A DNA stretch of 16,379 bases, taken from positions 1 through 16,379 of the forward strand of contig CAZJNX010000104.1 of assembly GCA_964547415.1 (NCBI GenBank). Direction: 5' to 3'. A model generated the notes under the pieces. The model made no database searches. It had not been told where the DNA came from and worked only from the letters and a program-made list of their open reading frames with translations. The position numbers and the translations under genes are program-made. Source of the stretch: CAZJNX01 sp964547415 (lineage in GTDB: Bacteria; Pseudomonadota; Alphaproteobacteria; Rhizobiales; Amorphaceae). Shown here piece by piece: positions 8,701 through 15,251 of this stretch (position 1 is the first letter of the stretch; each line of letters begins with the position of its first letter).

Positions 8701-11481
8701 GGACAGGACGTCGTCGCCGTTCCCGCCGCCCACGCGGTCCGCACCCGGCCCGCCGGACACCGTGTCCGGCCCGGCCCCGCCGGACAGGCCGTCGTCGCCC
8801 GGGCCGCCCGAGAGGACGTCGGCGCCGCCCCTGCCGAGGATCAGCTCGTTCCCCCGGGCGCCCGCGAGGCTCTCCGCGAGCCCGTCGCCCTCGACGACCT
8901 CGCTCCAGATCCTCGTGCTCGGGGGCTTGACCACGAGGCCGGGCGGCAAGTTGCCGTCGATGCCGACGGCGGTCACCAGCTCCACGATCTCCCGGGCGGA
9001 CATGTCCGCCGGCGCATTCCCGTCCCGGTCGATCGTGACGGCGATCCGCTGCACGCCCAGGCCCTGGTACTCGATCTCGACGCTGTCCGCGGTTTCCTTC
9101 TTGATCCAGTACGTCGGGGGATTTTCCTGATCGTCCCAGTACCGGATCTTCAGCATATCGTCGAGCGTCAGATCCTCGATGTGGACGTCGACCGCGTGGC
9201 CGACGACGAAGATGTCGCTGCCCGCGCCGCCTTCCATTTCGATCGTTCGCGACGGCACGGTGAAGACGCCGTCCGCCAGCCAGTGCCAGGTCGCCGAGAG
9301 GATGTCGTCGCCCGGGCCGCCCTCGCCGCGCCGGTCGTCGCGGTTCACGAAGCGCAGCGTGTCGTCGCCCGTCCCGCCGACGAGCACGTCGCGGCCGGGG
9401 CCGTCCTCGACCCAGTCGTCGCCCGCGCCGCCGTCCACCGTGTCGTCGCCGGCGCGGCCGTTCAGCGTGTCGTTCCCGCCGAGGCCGGCGATGGCGTCGG
9501 CCCCGTCGGTGCCGTCGAGCTCGTCCGGCCCGTCGGTGCCGCGGATCACGTTGGCATCGGCGTCGGCGGAAAGGGCGGCGGCGAGGTCGGCTCGCGACTG
9601 CCCCTCGAACAGGACCGAGGCGTCGGGGCCGAAGCTGATGGTGGTGCCGCCGGGCTCGACGATGATCTCCTCAAAGCAGGGACGTGTGCTCGCCGGGTCG
9701 TACGGGTCGACGTCGCAGTCCTCGACCTCGATGACGAGGTCGTCCGCCGCGGTGAAGTCGGTGATCGTGTCGTGGCCCCTGCCGACGACGAAGGTGTCCG
9801 CCCCGGCGCCGCCGGTCTTGACGTCGTCGCCCGCGCCGCCGACGAGGGTGTCGTTCCCCGTGCCGCCGAACAGCGCGTCGTCGCCCCGGTTGCCGGCGAG
9901 ACGGTCCTTGCCCGTGCCGCCCACGGCCGTGTCGTCGCCTCCGCCGCCCGCGGCCGTGTCGTCGCCCGCGCCGCCCAGCACGGCATCGTCGCCCCGGCCG
10001 GTCGCGATCCGGTCGTTGCCCGCGCCCGCGCGCACCGCGTCCGCCGCCGCGCCCGTCACCACCACGTCGTCGGCGGCGCCGAAGAGGGCCGGGATGCCGC
10101 CCGTCCCGAAGCCGTCGTCGCGCACCTCGACGAAGCGCCCGACCGTCTCCATGAACAGCTCGCGGCTGCCGGTCAGCTGGAGCCCGGCGAAGCGGATCTC
10201 GTTGCCGCGCCCGAGCTCGAACACGGTGCCGCTCTCGACCACCTCGCCGCCGCGCACGACGTCGTAGCTGGCGGCCCTGTCGAAGAGGGCGTCCGCCGAG
10301 GCGACGCCGAGGGCCGCCTCGAGGACGATCCTGTCGCCCGCGCCGCCCGAGAAGTCGGAAAGCGTCGCCACGCCGCCGCCGACCCGGAACAGGTCGGCCC
10401 CCTCGCCGCCGTGCATGGACGTGCTGCCGCCGGAGGCCTGGAGCGTGTCCTCGCCCGCCCCGCCGAAGAGCTGGTTCTCGTCGGCCCAGCCGGTCAGGTA
10501 GTCGTTGCCCGCCTCGCCGAGGAGCGTGTCGTTCCCGGTGTCGCCGGACAGGGCGTCGTCGCCCGCGCCGCCCGCGATCCGGTCGTCCCCTTCGCTGCCG
10601 ATGAGCCGGTCGGCGCCGCCCGCCCCCTCGATGACGTCGTCGCCGGCGTTGCCGAGGAGGGTGTCGCCCGCGCCGAAGCCGCGGATGAGGTCGGGCCCGC
10701 CCGAGCCGCGCACCCGGTCCGGCTCGTCCGTGCCGTCGATGACGTTCACGAGCCCGGCCGACAGGATGCCCGCGACCTCCGCCCGGGAGGTTCCGGCGAA
10801 GACGATGCCGCCGGCCGGCCCGAGGTCGAGAACGGCATCCTGCCCGTCCGGCGACGTCGTCAGCCGCGTCTCGCCCCGATCCAGGTCCTGCCCCGGTCCG
10901 ATCCAGTGGTCGGGCGCGATGACCAGCCTGTCGCCCGGCGAGAAGTCGGTGATCGTATCGTGCCCGCCGGTGTGGACGAACAGATCCCCGCCAGCACCGC
11001 CCGTGAGTCTGTCGGCCGCGCCGCCGCCGACCAGAACGTCCGCGTCCGCCTCGCCCGTCAGCACGTCCGGCCCGGGGCCGCCGAACAGCACGTCCGGCCC
11101 CGCGCCACCGGCGAGCGCATCCGCGCCCGCGAGACCGGTCAGCGTGTCGCCGCCCGTCCCGCCGGTCAGGCTCTCGCCCCCCGCCTCGCCCTCGATGCGG
11201 TCGCCGGGCACGATGGCGGTGGCGCTGGTCGCGCTGCCGGCCCGGTTCAGCGCGGCCTCGATGAAGGCCGACGCCTGGCCCACCGTGCGAATGTCGGCGA
11301 CGTCGTTCTCGTCCACGCGGATCCCGAAGGCGTCCTCCACCCCGATCATGATCTCGACCTCGTCGAGGCTGTCGGCCCCGAGGTCTTCCCGGAAGCGTGA
11401 GGAAGCGCGCACCTCGTCACGCTCCACGCCGAGGATGTCGACGATGATCGTGACCAGACGCGGGTCCACGACGTTCTCCAT
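5755..11481 (-). CDS. Giant RTX calcium-binding protein with an N-terminal acyl carrier protein domain
   Basis: This 1908-residue protein has two parts that are normally separate. Residues 1-79 form an acyl carrier protein with the phosphopantetheine motif DLGADSLDEVEI (Ser38). From about residue 104 onward are dozens of GGxGxDxLx nonapeptides of the RTX/serralysin type, which bind calcium as parallel beta-rolls outside the cell. They fall into nine modules, each closed by a segment like DLFVYVGGADTIADFGRGDRL, near residues 171, 371, 568, 764, 961, 1131, 1328, 1521 and 1771. A less repetitive tail ends in DADLPFA. There is no signal peptide, as expected for type I secretion substrates. I chose the ATG at 11481 (MENVVDPRLV) because GGAG precedes it by 6 bases and it starts the ACP fold; the frame stays open to 12165 but would run over the divergent gene. 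There are only two cysteines, C589 and C602. No toxin, protease or adhesin catalytic domain is visible; cell-surface or secreted matrix roles are possible. Confidence 0.92.
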   Translation of the reverse strand: MENVVDPRLVTIIVDILGVERDEVRASSRFREDLGADSLDEVEIMIGVEDAFGIRVDENDVADIRTVGQASAFIEAALNRAGSATSATAIVPGDRIEGEAGGESLTGGTGGDTLTGLAGADALAGGAGPDVLFGGPGPDVLTGEADADVLVGGGAADRLTGGAGGDLFVHTGGHDTITDFSPGDRLVIAPDHWIGPGQDLDRGETRLTTSPDGQDAVLDLGPAGGIVFAGTSRAEVAGILSAGLVNVIDGTDEPDRVRGSGGPDLIRGFGAGDTLLGNAGDDVIEGAGGADRLIGSEGDDRIAGGAGDDALSGDTGNDTLLGEAGNDYLTGWADENQLFGGAGEDTLQASGGSTSMHGGEGADLFRVGGGVATLSDFSGGAGDRIVLEAALGVASADALFDRAASYDVVRGGEVVESGTVFELGRGNEIRFAGLQLTGSRELFMETVGRFVEVRDDGFGTGGIPALFGAADDVVVTGAAADAVRAGAGNDRIATGRGDDAVLGGAGDDTAAGGGGDDTAVGGTGKDRLAGNRGDDALFGGTGNDTLVGGAGDDVKTGGAGADTFVVGRGHDTITDFTAADDLVIEVEDCDVDPYDPASTRPCFEEIIVEPGGTTISFGPDASVLFEGQSRADLAAALSADADANVIRGTDGPDELDGTDGADAIAGLGGNDTLNGRAGDDTVDGGAGDDWVEDGPGRDVLVGGTGDDTLRFVNRDDRRGEGGPGDDILSATWHWLADGVFTVPSRTIEMEGGAGSDIFVVGHAVDVHIEDLTLDDMLKIRYWDDQENPPTYWIKKETADSVEIEYQGLGVQRIAVTIDRDGNAPADMSAREIVELVTAVGIDGNLPPGLVVKPPSTRIWSEVVEGDGLAESLAGARGNELILGRGGADVLSGGPGDDGLSGGAGPDTVSGGPGADRVGGGNGDDVLSGGAGDDLLVGGSGDDAMTGGAGADTFFYSGGADTILDLGPGDQVVLARPDGAPGDVRAPIAIARVLDPDGEEGTRLDFGGGDTLLLSGVAPGPAAPTVFDPLADMLVVGTNGADRLAGGDRADWIAALGADDTVAGHGGNDVLAGWQGDDRVRGGAGDDIVSGDAGDDTLSGGTGADTLVGGEGTDVMSGGPGADLFQAGPGATRVLDLGAKDRIELAPATGATGPLDRFVEAVTAEGVAFAFDDGSRLFVDRPGADGEDRQALVDALSPLIVRPFGETGGSERHDGGPGDQRIETGRGEDAVDAGPGDDLVRLGRGDDHALGGAGDDTKNGGAGDDLLGGGRGGDVLSGGAGADILKGGAGPDVLSGGAGADALAGGGGDDTVTGGPGPDLFVYVGGADTIADFGRGDRLAFDVRGISPERLSEAVAGARTTADGLVLDFGEGDRLTIAAAGAAPPSLAAVTVAGPVGTAPAPALPTLADYADAATAPALPDLSALAAIENVAAHDVVYGDETSQTVATGRGEDFVSGGDGDDGVRLGGGDDVGDGGTGADTLNGGGGDDDLDGGAGADVLAGGSGDDVLTGGTGADLFVYDGGADVITDLEARDQLQIALTDAPPERIEAAFAAATATPAGTVVSFGGGDSLTLAGAAPADPAAVPDPTPWLVQRRGTEGDDVRLGDGRGESFLLLGGDDTALGLGGNDELFGAAGNDRLRGGDGRDALFGEDGADDLSGGDDSDVLRGGADEDTLSGGRGADELVGGRDSDSLAGGDGDDLLIAYHRDAGVRVPGWDGVLSATLFETLDGGAGDDTLVNGVAGLNDILTGGSGQDVFLINALGIGRGPLPADRTWITDFEPGDTLAFDVASFPNDFDATTPRSLSLEYRVVQITPSTFLKPLDIPSGSWLALSGWDIDESLASLVNPSEIMIYLGEDGQRIDADALFGGDRPAIDFMERPTPGPVAPRTPDPVFTGTASLADADLPFA
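6205..11175 (-). repeat. RTX nonapeptide array in nine ~195-residue modules
   Basis: The coding sequence repeats GG-x-G-x-D-x-L/I-x units, visible on the plus strand as recurring gtcgtcgcc and gcgccgcc blocks. Each array ends in a serralysin-like cap (D/T-F-x-x-GG-x-D-x-I-x-D-F/L-x-x-x-D). A short beta segment of the type FGGGDxLxLxG follows in most modules. Caps lie near bases 10970, 10370, 9780, 9190, 8600, 8090, 7500, 6920 and 6170, about 510-600 bases apart except the last (about 750). Module four is the most diverged, with a longer non-repetitive stretch at about 8915-9230. Confidence 0.88.
11245..11481 (-). other. Acyl carrier protein domain inside the RTX gene
   Basis: Residues 1-79 match the four-helix ACP layout: helix 1 (VTIIVDILGV), loop with RASSRFREDLGAD, Ser38 starting helix 2 (SLDEVEIMIGVEDAFGIRV), short helix 3 (ENDVADI), and helix 4 (TVGQASAFIEAAL). 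Ser38, in codon 11368-11370, is the expected 4'-phosphopantetheine site, and the acidic helix 2 face is kept. It looks like a fatty-acid-type ACP rather than a degenerate relic. Confidence 0.9.
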
Positions 11482-11487
11482 GGGATG

Positions 11488-11491
11488 CTCC
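11488..11491 (-). promoter_or_regulatory. Ribosome binding site that sets the ACP-RTX start
   Basis: GGAG on the minus strand, 6 bases before the ATG at 11481. It fixes the start directly before the ACP domain, although the frame is open far upstream. Confidence 0.7.
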
Positions 11492-11551
11492 GTTGCAAGA
11501 CTGACGGGTCGGCTCGCGCTGCGACGCGAGGTGGTGCTCGCTGCAACCGGA

Positions 11552-11580
11552 GAGATACGGGGGCGATTTGTGGCAATCAA
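11552..11580 (-). promoter_or_regulatory. Possible sigma-70 promoter of the ACP-RTX gene
   Basis: On the minus strand TTGATT (11580-11575) and TATCTC (11557-11552) are 17 bases apart and would give a leader of roughly 65 bases. Both boxes match the consensus only partly. Confidence 0.28.
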
Positions 11581-11709
11581 GTGAAGGGTTCGTAACGTGC
11601 GGCCCCCGCCGCGGCTCCCGTCCGGCCATCGCGTGTCCGCCGCGAGTGAAGACCCTCGCCCACCCCTCCGTCGGCCCCTGCGATGCACGAGGCGCCCGAT
11701 CGTCATGGT

Positions 11710-11725
11710 CGTGACCCATGTCACG
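11710..11725. promoter_or_regulatory. 16-bp inverted repeat, candidate operator
   Basis: CGTGAC-CCAT-GTCACG is a perfect 6-bp dyad with a 4-base spacer, about 20 bases upstream of the possible rightward -10. The half-site TGAC/GTCA recalls CRP/FNR-type binding sites, but the spacing is not the canonical one. The regulator is unknown. Confidence 0.4.
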
Positions 11726-11806
11726 GGCCTCTTCGGCCGGCCGTCATAAATCCGGGTGCATCGGGGGCGGCACTCATCGCCCCGGGGAAACGAAAGGCAA
11801 CGCGAA

Positions 11807-13030
11807 ATGATCAAGATCGATCTCGAAAACACGAAGGCTTTTTCTGTCGAGACCGAAGAGACCGATCGGGAAGAAACGCTCGAGACGACGAGGGACGCTG
11901 CGAAGGAGAACGAACACGTTGCCGTTGCCGCGGACGTCGAGGGCATGGCGGCCGACGCCACCGGGGCCGTCCCGGCCGACGTGGCGCCCCGGATGGGCGG
12001 CCTGTTCGGCGGCGATGGGGGCGCCGGGATCGCCGCGATCGAGGATTTCGCGACCTTCGACTTCGGCGGCGCCCCGGGGGGCGGCGGTCGGGGCTTCCCG
12101 GGCCAGGAGGGGCTGTTCCAGACGACGGGCGGGCCGGGCGAGGCGACCCCCGAGGTGGAGGACAAGACCGCCGACGTGGTCGACTACATGACGACGAACC
12201 GGGTCGACGGGCGGGCCGCCACCGGCGGCTTGCCCCAGACCACCGGGGACGAGGGGATCGACGGCTTCACGCACTGGCTCAACACGCAGACCGTGCGCAC
12301 CGAGGTCGAGGCGGAGCTGGACGGCGACGAGCACCGGGACGTGATCGACCGCCTCGGGGACGCCGAGGACGAGGACCCGCACGCCGACACGCCGCTGATG
12401 CAGGCGCCGCCGAAGCCCGCCGGCACGGAGGAAGGGAAGGAGAAGAAGGAGGACGCCGCCGGCACGCAGGAGGACGAGGGCGGCGGCGAGAACAGCGGAA
12501 ACGGCGAGAGGACGGGCGGCGACGATGCCCGCAACGGCCAGCCGAAGGAGCCGGAGAAGGACGACGGCAACGAGCCGGAGGAGGAGACGGGGACCGGGGA
12601 GGGCGACCCGAACGAGGGCGAGCCGGACGACACGGAGGAGGATTCGACCGGGGACGAGTCGATCCCGGCCGATCCCGACGGCGTGATCGGCGGCTCGCCC
12701 CCCGAAGGCGCCATCGACCCCGAGGAAGGCGGCGAGACGATGCCGGCCGATCCGTACGGCACGCCCATGCCCGAGATCGAGCCGTCCGAGCCCGGCGAGG
12801 GAACGACGATGCCCGCCGATCCATACGCGGTCGAGATGGTCTTCGTCTTCGACGATCCGCTCGAGAAGGTCACGATGCCCGCCGATCCCTACGGCGCAGA
12901 CGAGCCGATGCCGCTGCCCGAACCCGAGGCGGGCACCCGCTTCGTGGCCGAGGCGGCCACGGGCGACACGGACGCGGGCTTCATCGGCCACGAGACCGGC
13001 GCGGGCTTCGCCGAGGACTTCATCGTCTGA
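11807..13030 (+). CDS. Acidic, cysteine-free repeat protein of unknown function; putative type I secretion substrate
   Basis: I do not recognise this 407-residue protein. It begins MIKIDLENTKAFSVETEE with no signal peptide or membrane segment. Residues 60-110 are Gly/Phe-rich. Residues 107-185 look most like a folded segment (VVDYMTTNRVDG, FTHWLNTQTVRTEVEAEL). Residues 186-310 are a highly acidic, probably disordered Glu/Asp/Gly/Pro stretch. Residues 286-363 carry four (M/I)PADP(Y/D) repeats. The C-terminus, GAGFAEDFIV, ends in an acidic residue followed by three hydrophobic ones, as in serralysin/PrtG-type type I secretion signals. It has no cysteine, which also fits that route. I chose the ATG at 11807; AAGG lies about 10 bases upstream, and the upstream frame to 11756 is unlike protein. 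It is divergent from the ACP-RTX gene, suggesting shared control. Secretion is inferred, not shown. Confidence 0.75.
   Translation: MIKIDLENTKAFSVETEETDREETLETTRDAAKENEHVAVAADVEGMAADATGAVPADVAPRMGGLFGGDGGAGIAAIEDFATFDFGGAPGGGGRGFPGQEGLFQTTGGPGEATPEVEDKTADVVDYMTTNRVDGRAATGGLPQTTGDEGIDGFTHWLNTQTVRTEVEAELDGDEHRDVIDRLGDAEDEDPHADTPLMQAPPKPAGTEEGKEKKEDAAGTQEDEGGGENSGNGERTGGDDARNGQPKEPEKDDGNEPEEETGTGEGDPNEGEPDDTEEDSTGDESIPADPDGVIGGSPPEGAIDPEEGGETMPADPYGTPMPEIEPSEPGEGTTMPADPYAVEMVFVFDDPLEKVTMPADPYGADEPMPLPEPEAGTRFVAEAATGDTDAGFIGHETGAGFAEDFIV
12662..12895 (+). repeat. Four (M/I)PADP(Y/D) peptide repeats
   Basis: IPADPDG, MPADPYG, MPADPYA and MPADPYG start at residues 286, 312, 335 and 357 of the acidic protein, 22-26 residues apart. 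Three are preceded by Thr. The spacers differ in sequence, so this is a conserved short motif rather than a recent DNA duplication. Confidence 0.8.
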
Positions 13031-13061
13031 CCCGGTCCCTGCCGGATCGCGACCCCATGGT

Positions 13062-13094
13062 CCGCCGCCCGCGGGGCACGCCCGGGGGCGGCGG
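13062..13094 (+). terminator. Possible terminator of the acidic-protein gene
   Basis: A 9-bp perfect stem (CCGCCGCCC at 13062-13070, GGGCGGCGG at 13086-13094) with a 15-base loop lies 31 bases after the stop codon. No T-run follows. Confidence 0.35.
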
Positions 13095-13969
13095 CGTGGC
13101 GACCGGCGGGAGCGCGCCTCCGCCGAAGCCCGAGGGACGGCGGTGTGCCGGCTTGCCGGCCCCGTCGCCGCGCCCGCCCGCACGCCGGAGGAACACGCCC
13201 GGGACCACGTCTCCTCCGGGCGCCATCGCCGCCAGCCTGCCGCTGCAGCGTCCCCGAGCGGCCTCGGGGGGCAAGCGCGGGTCCGGCCGGCGACAGGGGG
13301 CCGCCAGGCGCAAGGGACGCCACGGCGCGCAGCGCGAGGGGCACGGGCGACCTGCCGGAACCGCCGGGGCGCCGCCGACGACCGCAACCAACGCCGCAGG
13401 CGAGATGGCCGCAGGCCGCGTGCGCGCCGCCCTCGACCGCGATCGTGGGACCCGTCGCTCGACGACACGCCGGGAGGGACACGCCGCGCTCGCCGCCCGG
13501 ATCGGTCGCCACGTCCGCCGGCTCTGACGCCGGCGCGGCGTCGCGCTCCCCCCACCCCCGTCACGCCGTTCGCTCCCGCCGGCCTCCCTGACGCGCCGGT
13601 CGCCGAGCACGCGGGCGGTGAAGCCGGGACCGTCCCGTCCACCGGAAAGGAGCGCCTCGACCGTGCCGCGCACATCGGCCTCCGCCCTCTCCTCCGCGCC
13701 GCTCTCGCCGATCACGGGGTCCGGCGGGGGGGCGGGACGCCTCGTCCGCGGCATGATCGACCGACGGATCGCGACGACCGGGGCCGATCCCCCCGGAAGC
13801 GCCGACGCCGTCGCGGACGCCGCCGACCGGGCAGGTTCAGACCTCCGACAACGGTGGGCCTCGCTCGGCGTCGAGGGCGAGAGCGGGATCGGAACCGTTC
13901 GGCCTGGTCTGAAAGCACCCTGGGCACGGATTGCAGGGGGCGAGGTGCGCTTCCGGCCCGCTTTTCGCT
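13095..13969. other. Gene-poor GC-rich segment, nothing recognised
   Basis: All frames give Arg/Pro/Ala/Gly-rich translations of the kind random GC-rich DNA produces. No domain, RNA gene or clear repeat stands out. It directly follows the C-terminal end of the transposase remnant (which reads leftwards), so it may be decayed mobile-element or flanking DNA. Confidence 0.6.
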
Positions 13970-15104
13970 TCAGGCGGGCAGACCGGCCTGTCGAGCCGGC
14001 ACCATCGCTTCGCAGGCCATGTTCGCGAACGTGACGGCGGCCGCCGCGCGCGCCGGCGCGACGGTCCGGATCACCCGGCCTCTCACCCTCTTCCGGCGGG
14101 CGAAGGGATGCTCGAGGAGGGCACGCACTTGCGACCTGGCGGCGTTCGCCCGGGCCGTGGGTCTCGGCATCGGCCGGCCCTTCGGCTCGCGGCGATGGAT
14201 GCGGTCGACCTTGCCCGTCCCGGCGAGGAACCGCTCGTTCTCCGCCGAACGGCAGGCGCTGTCGGCCCGGACGTCGGAGGCGGTGTCGTTCTGGTCGATC
14301 AGACCCTCCCGCGGCCGTGCGCCGCCGCGTCGGTGACCTGCGCCCGCCGGAGGATGCCGTGCCGCCGATCGACGCAGATGGGCGCCTTGCCTGTCCCCTT
14401 GAGCCCCTTGGCTGACGAACTGGTTGATGGTGTCGGTGGGTCCGCGGCCCTGATTGCGGTAGCCGCAGGCCGGGATCGCGCTGTCGATCCGCGGCTTGCC
14501 GTCGGCGGCGGGCCTCGCCTTCGAGAACTGCACCGTCCAGCGCGCGCCGACGTCCTTCCGCCGCCCCTTGGCGGGCTTTTCGGGCCGGATCCGGGCGGCG
14601 GTCCCGCCCGCCCCGATCCACGCCTTCTGCGCGTCCGCGTTCCGCTGGCGCGGCGCCGCCACCAGCGTGTCGTCCACGATCGGCCCGGCCATCGGCAGGT
14701 CCCCGCCTCGGCGATCACCGGGCCCAGCCGCGCGAACGGCGCGTCGCGCGTGCCCGCCGCGATCAGCGCCTCCCGCAAGTCCCGGAGCGTGTTCGCGTCC
14801 GGCACGGCCTCGACGGCGCCCAGCCGAAGCGCATCCAGCTCGGCCGGTCGATCACCCGAAACGCCGTCAGCGCCAGCGACAGGCCGTGCACCCGTGGCAC
14901 GCACCGGCATGCGGAACATCGGCCCCGGGTCGAACGGCGGCCGCCCACCCTTCGAGCGGCCCCGCGGCCCCCGGCGACGCGTCCGGCCCGGCGCGGACGA
15001 TCTCGACGTCCGCCGCCTGGTGATCCGCTGGAAAAGCTCGGCGCGACGGTCCGTTCCTGGAGCCTCTCCTCCTCGTCCCAAAAACCACGCTGGCCGGCCG
15101 GCAT
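13970..15104 (-). pseudogene. IS5-family transposase remnant, several frameshifts
   Basis: The translated pieces of an IS5-group transposase lie in order on the minus strand but in changing frames. The N-terminus (GFWDEEERLQE, from 15104) is followed by SKGGRPPFDP and PDANTLRDLREAL in a second frame, with SLALTAFRVIDRPSWMRF between them in another. The core GPIVDDTLVAAPRQRN (from about 14686), KPRIDSAIPACGYRN and the tail SDVRADSACRSAENERFL, RIHRREPKGRPMP and LLEHPFARRK (ending at 13970) share a third frame. The piece VDRRHGILRRAQVTDAAAH is out of frame with them. The likely DDE residues are still visible as IVDDT, RADSA and LLEHPF. About 65 extra bases interrupt the gene between GYRN (14453) and CVDRR (14377). 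Full-length translation is impossible, so the element should not transpose by itself. Confidence 0.82.
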
Positions 15105-15251
15105 GTCCCACCCCGAGCGAAGCAGTTCCCGATCGCCCTTGGACCATCGGCCAGGGCGACGCGATGGGCTGTCCGGAAGTCTCGCGATTCGGGCCGGCGC
15201 CACGGCGTCACCGCCAAGCCGGTCGCCGCGGGCCGGGCCTGCGCCCCCGCG
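15105..15251. other. Flank of the transposase remnant, no gene seen
   Basis: No supported gene. CCAGGG at 15151-15156 and a CCCTGG-containing stretch at 13918 on the other side share limited inverted similarity, which might be the worn ends of the IS element. Confidence 0.35.

Larger units (their letters stand above)
11482..11806. promoter_or_regulatory. Divergent intergenic region of the ACP-RTX and acidic-protein genes
   Basis: This 325-base gap holds no convincing gene. It should carry both promoters. It contains a GGAG ribosome site and weak -35/-10 pair for the RTX gene, a 16-bp dyad at 11710-11725, and a locally AT-richer CATAAAT at 11746-11752 that could be part of the rightward -10. 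Confidence 0.55.

Noticed and set aside
6205..11175. Dense short repeats resembling a CRISPR array or satellite
   Set aside because: The repeats follow a 27-base (nine-codon) coding period with no fixed repeat/spacer structure, as RTX nonapeptides do.
6364..11400. Very long open frame on the plus strand opposite the RTX gene (about 1,678 codons)
   Set aside because: It is the antisense of the GC-rich RTX repeats; its translation is Val/Ala/Arg-rich with no domain, whereas the minus strand gives clear RTX and ACP motifs.
11482..12165. N-terminal extension of the RTX frame up to 12165
   Set aside because: It would overlap the divergent acidic-protein gene, shows no domain, and the ribosome site GGAG at 11488-11491 points to the ATG at 11481.
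13095..13969. Several long open frames, including a minus-strand one with VIGESGAEERAEADVRGTVEALL at about 13600-13720
   Set aside because: Composition is Arg/Pro/Ala-rich without any recognised family or ribosome site; the short protein-like run is too weak to call a gene.
13918..15156. Possible terminal inverted repeats of the IS5 remnant (CCCTGG at 13918-13923 versus CCAGGG at 15151-15156)
   Set aside because: Only about 14 of 24 bases agree when aligned, and no target duplication could be recognised, so the element ends are left undefined.
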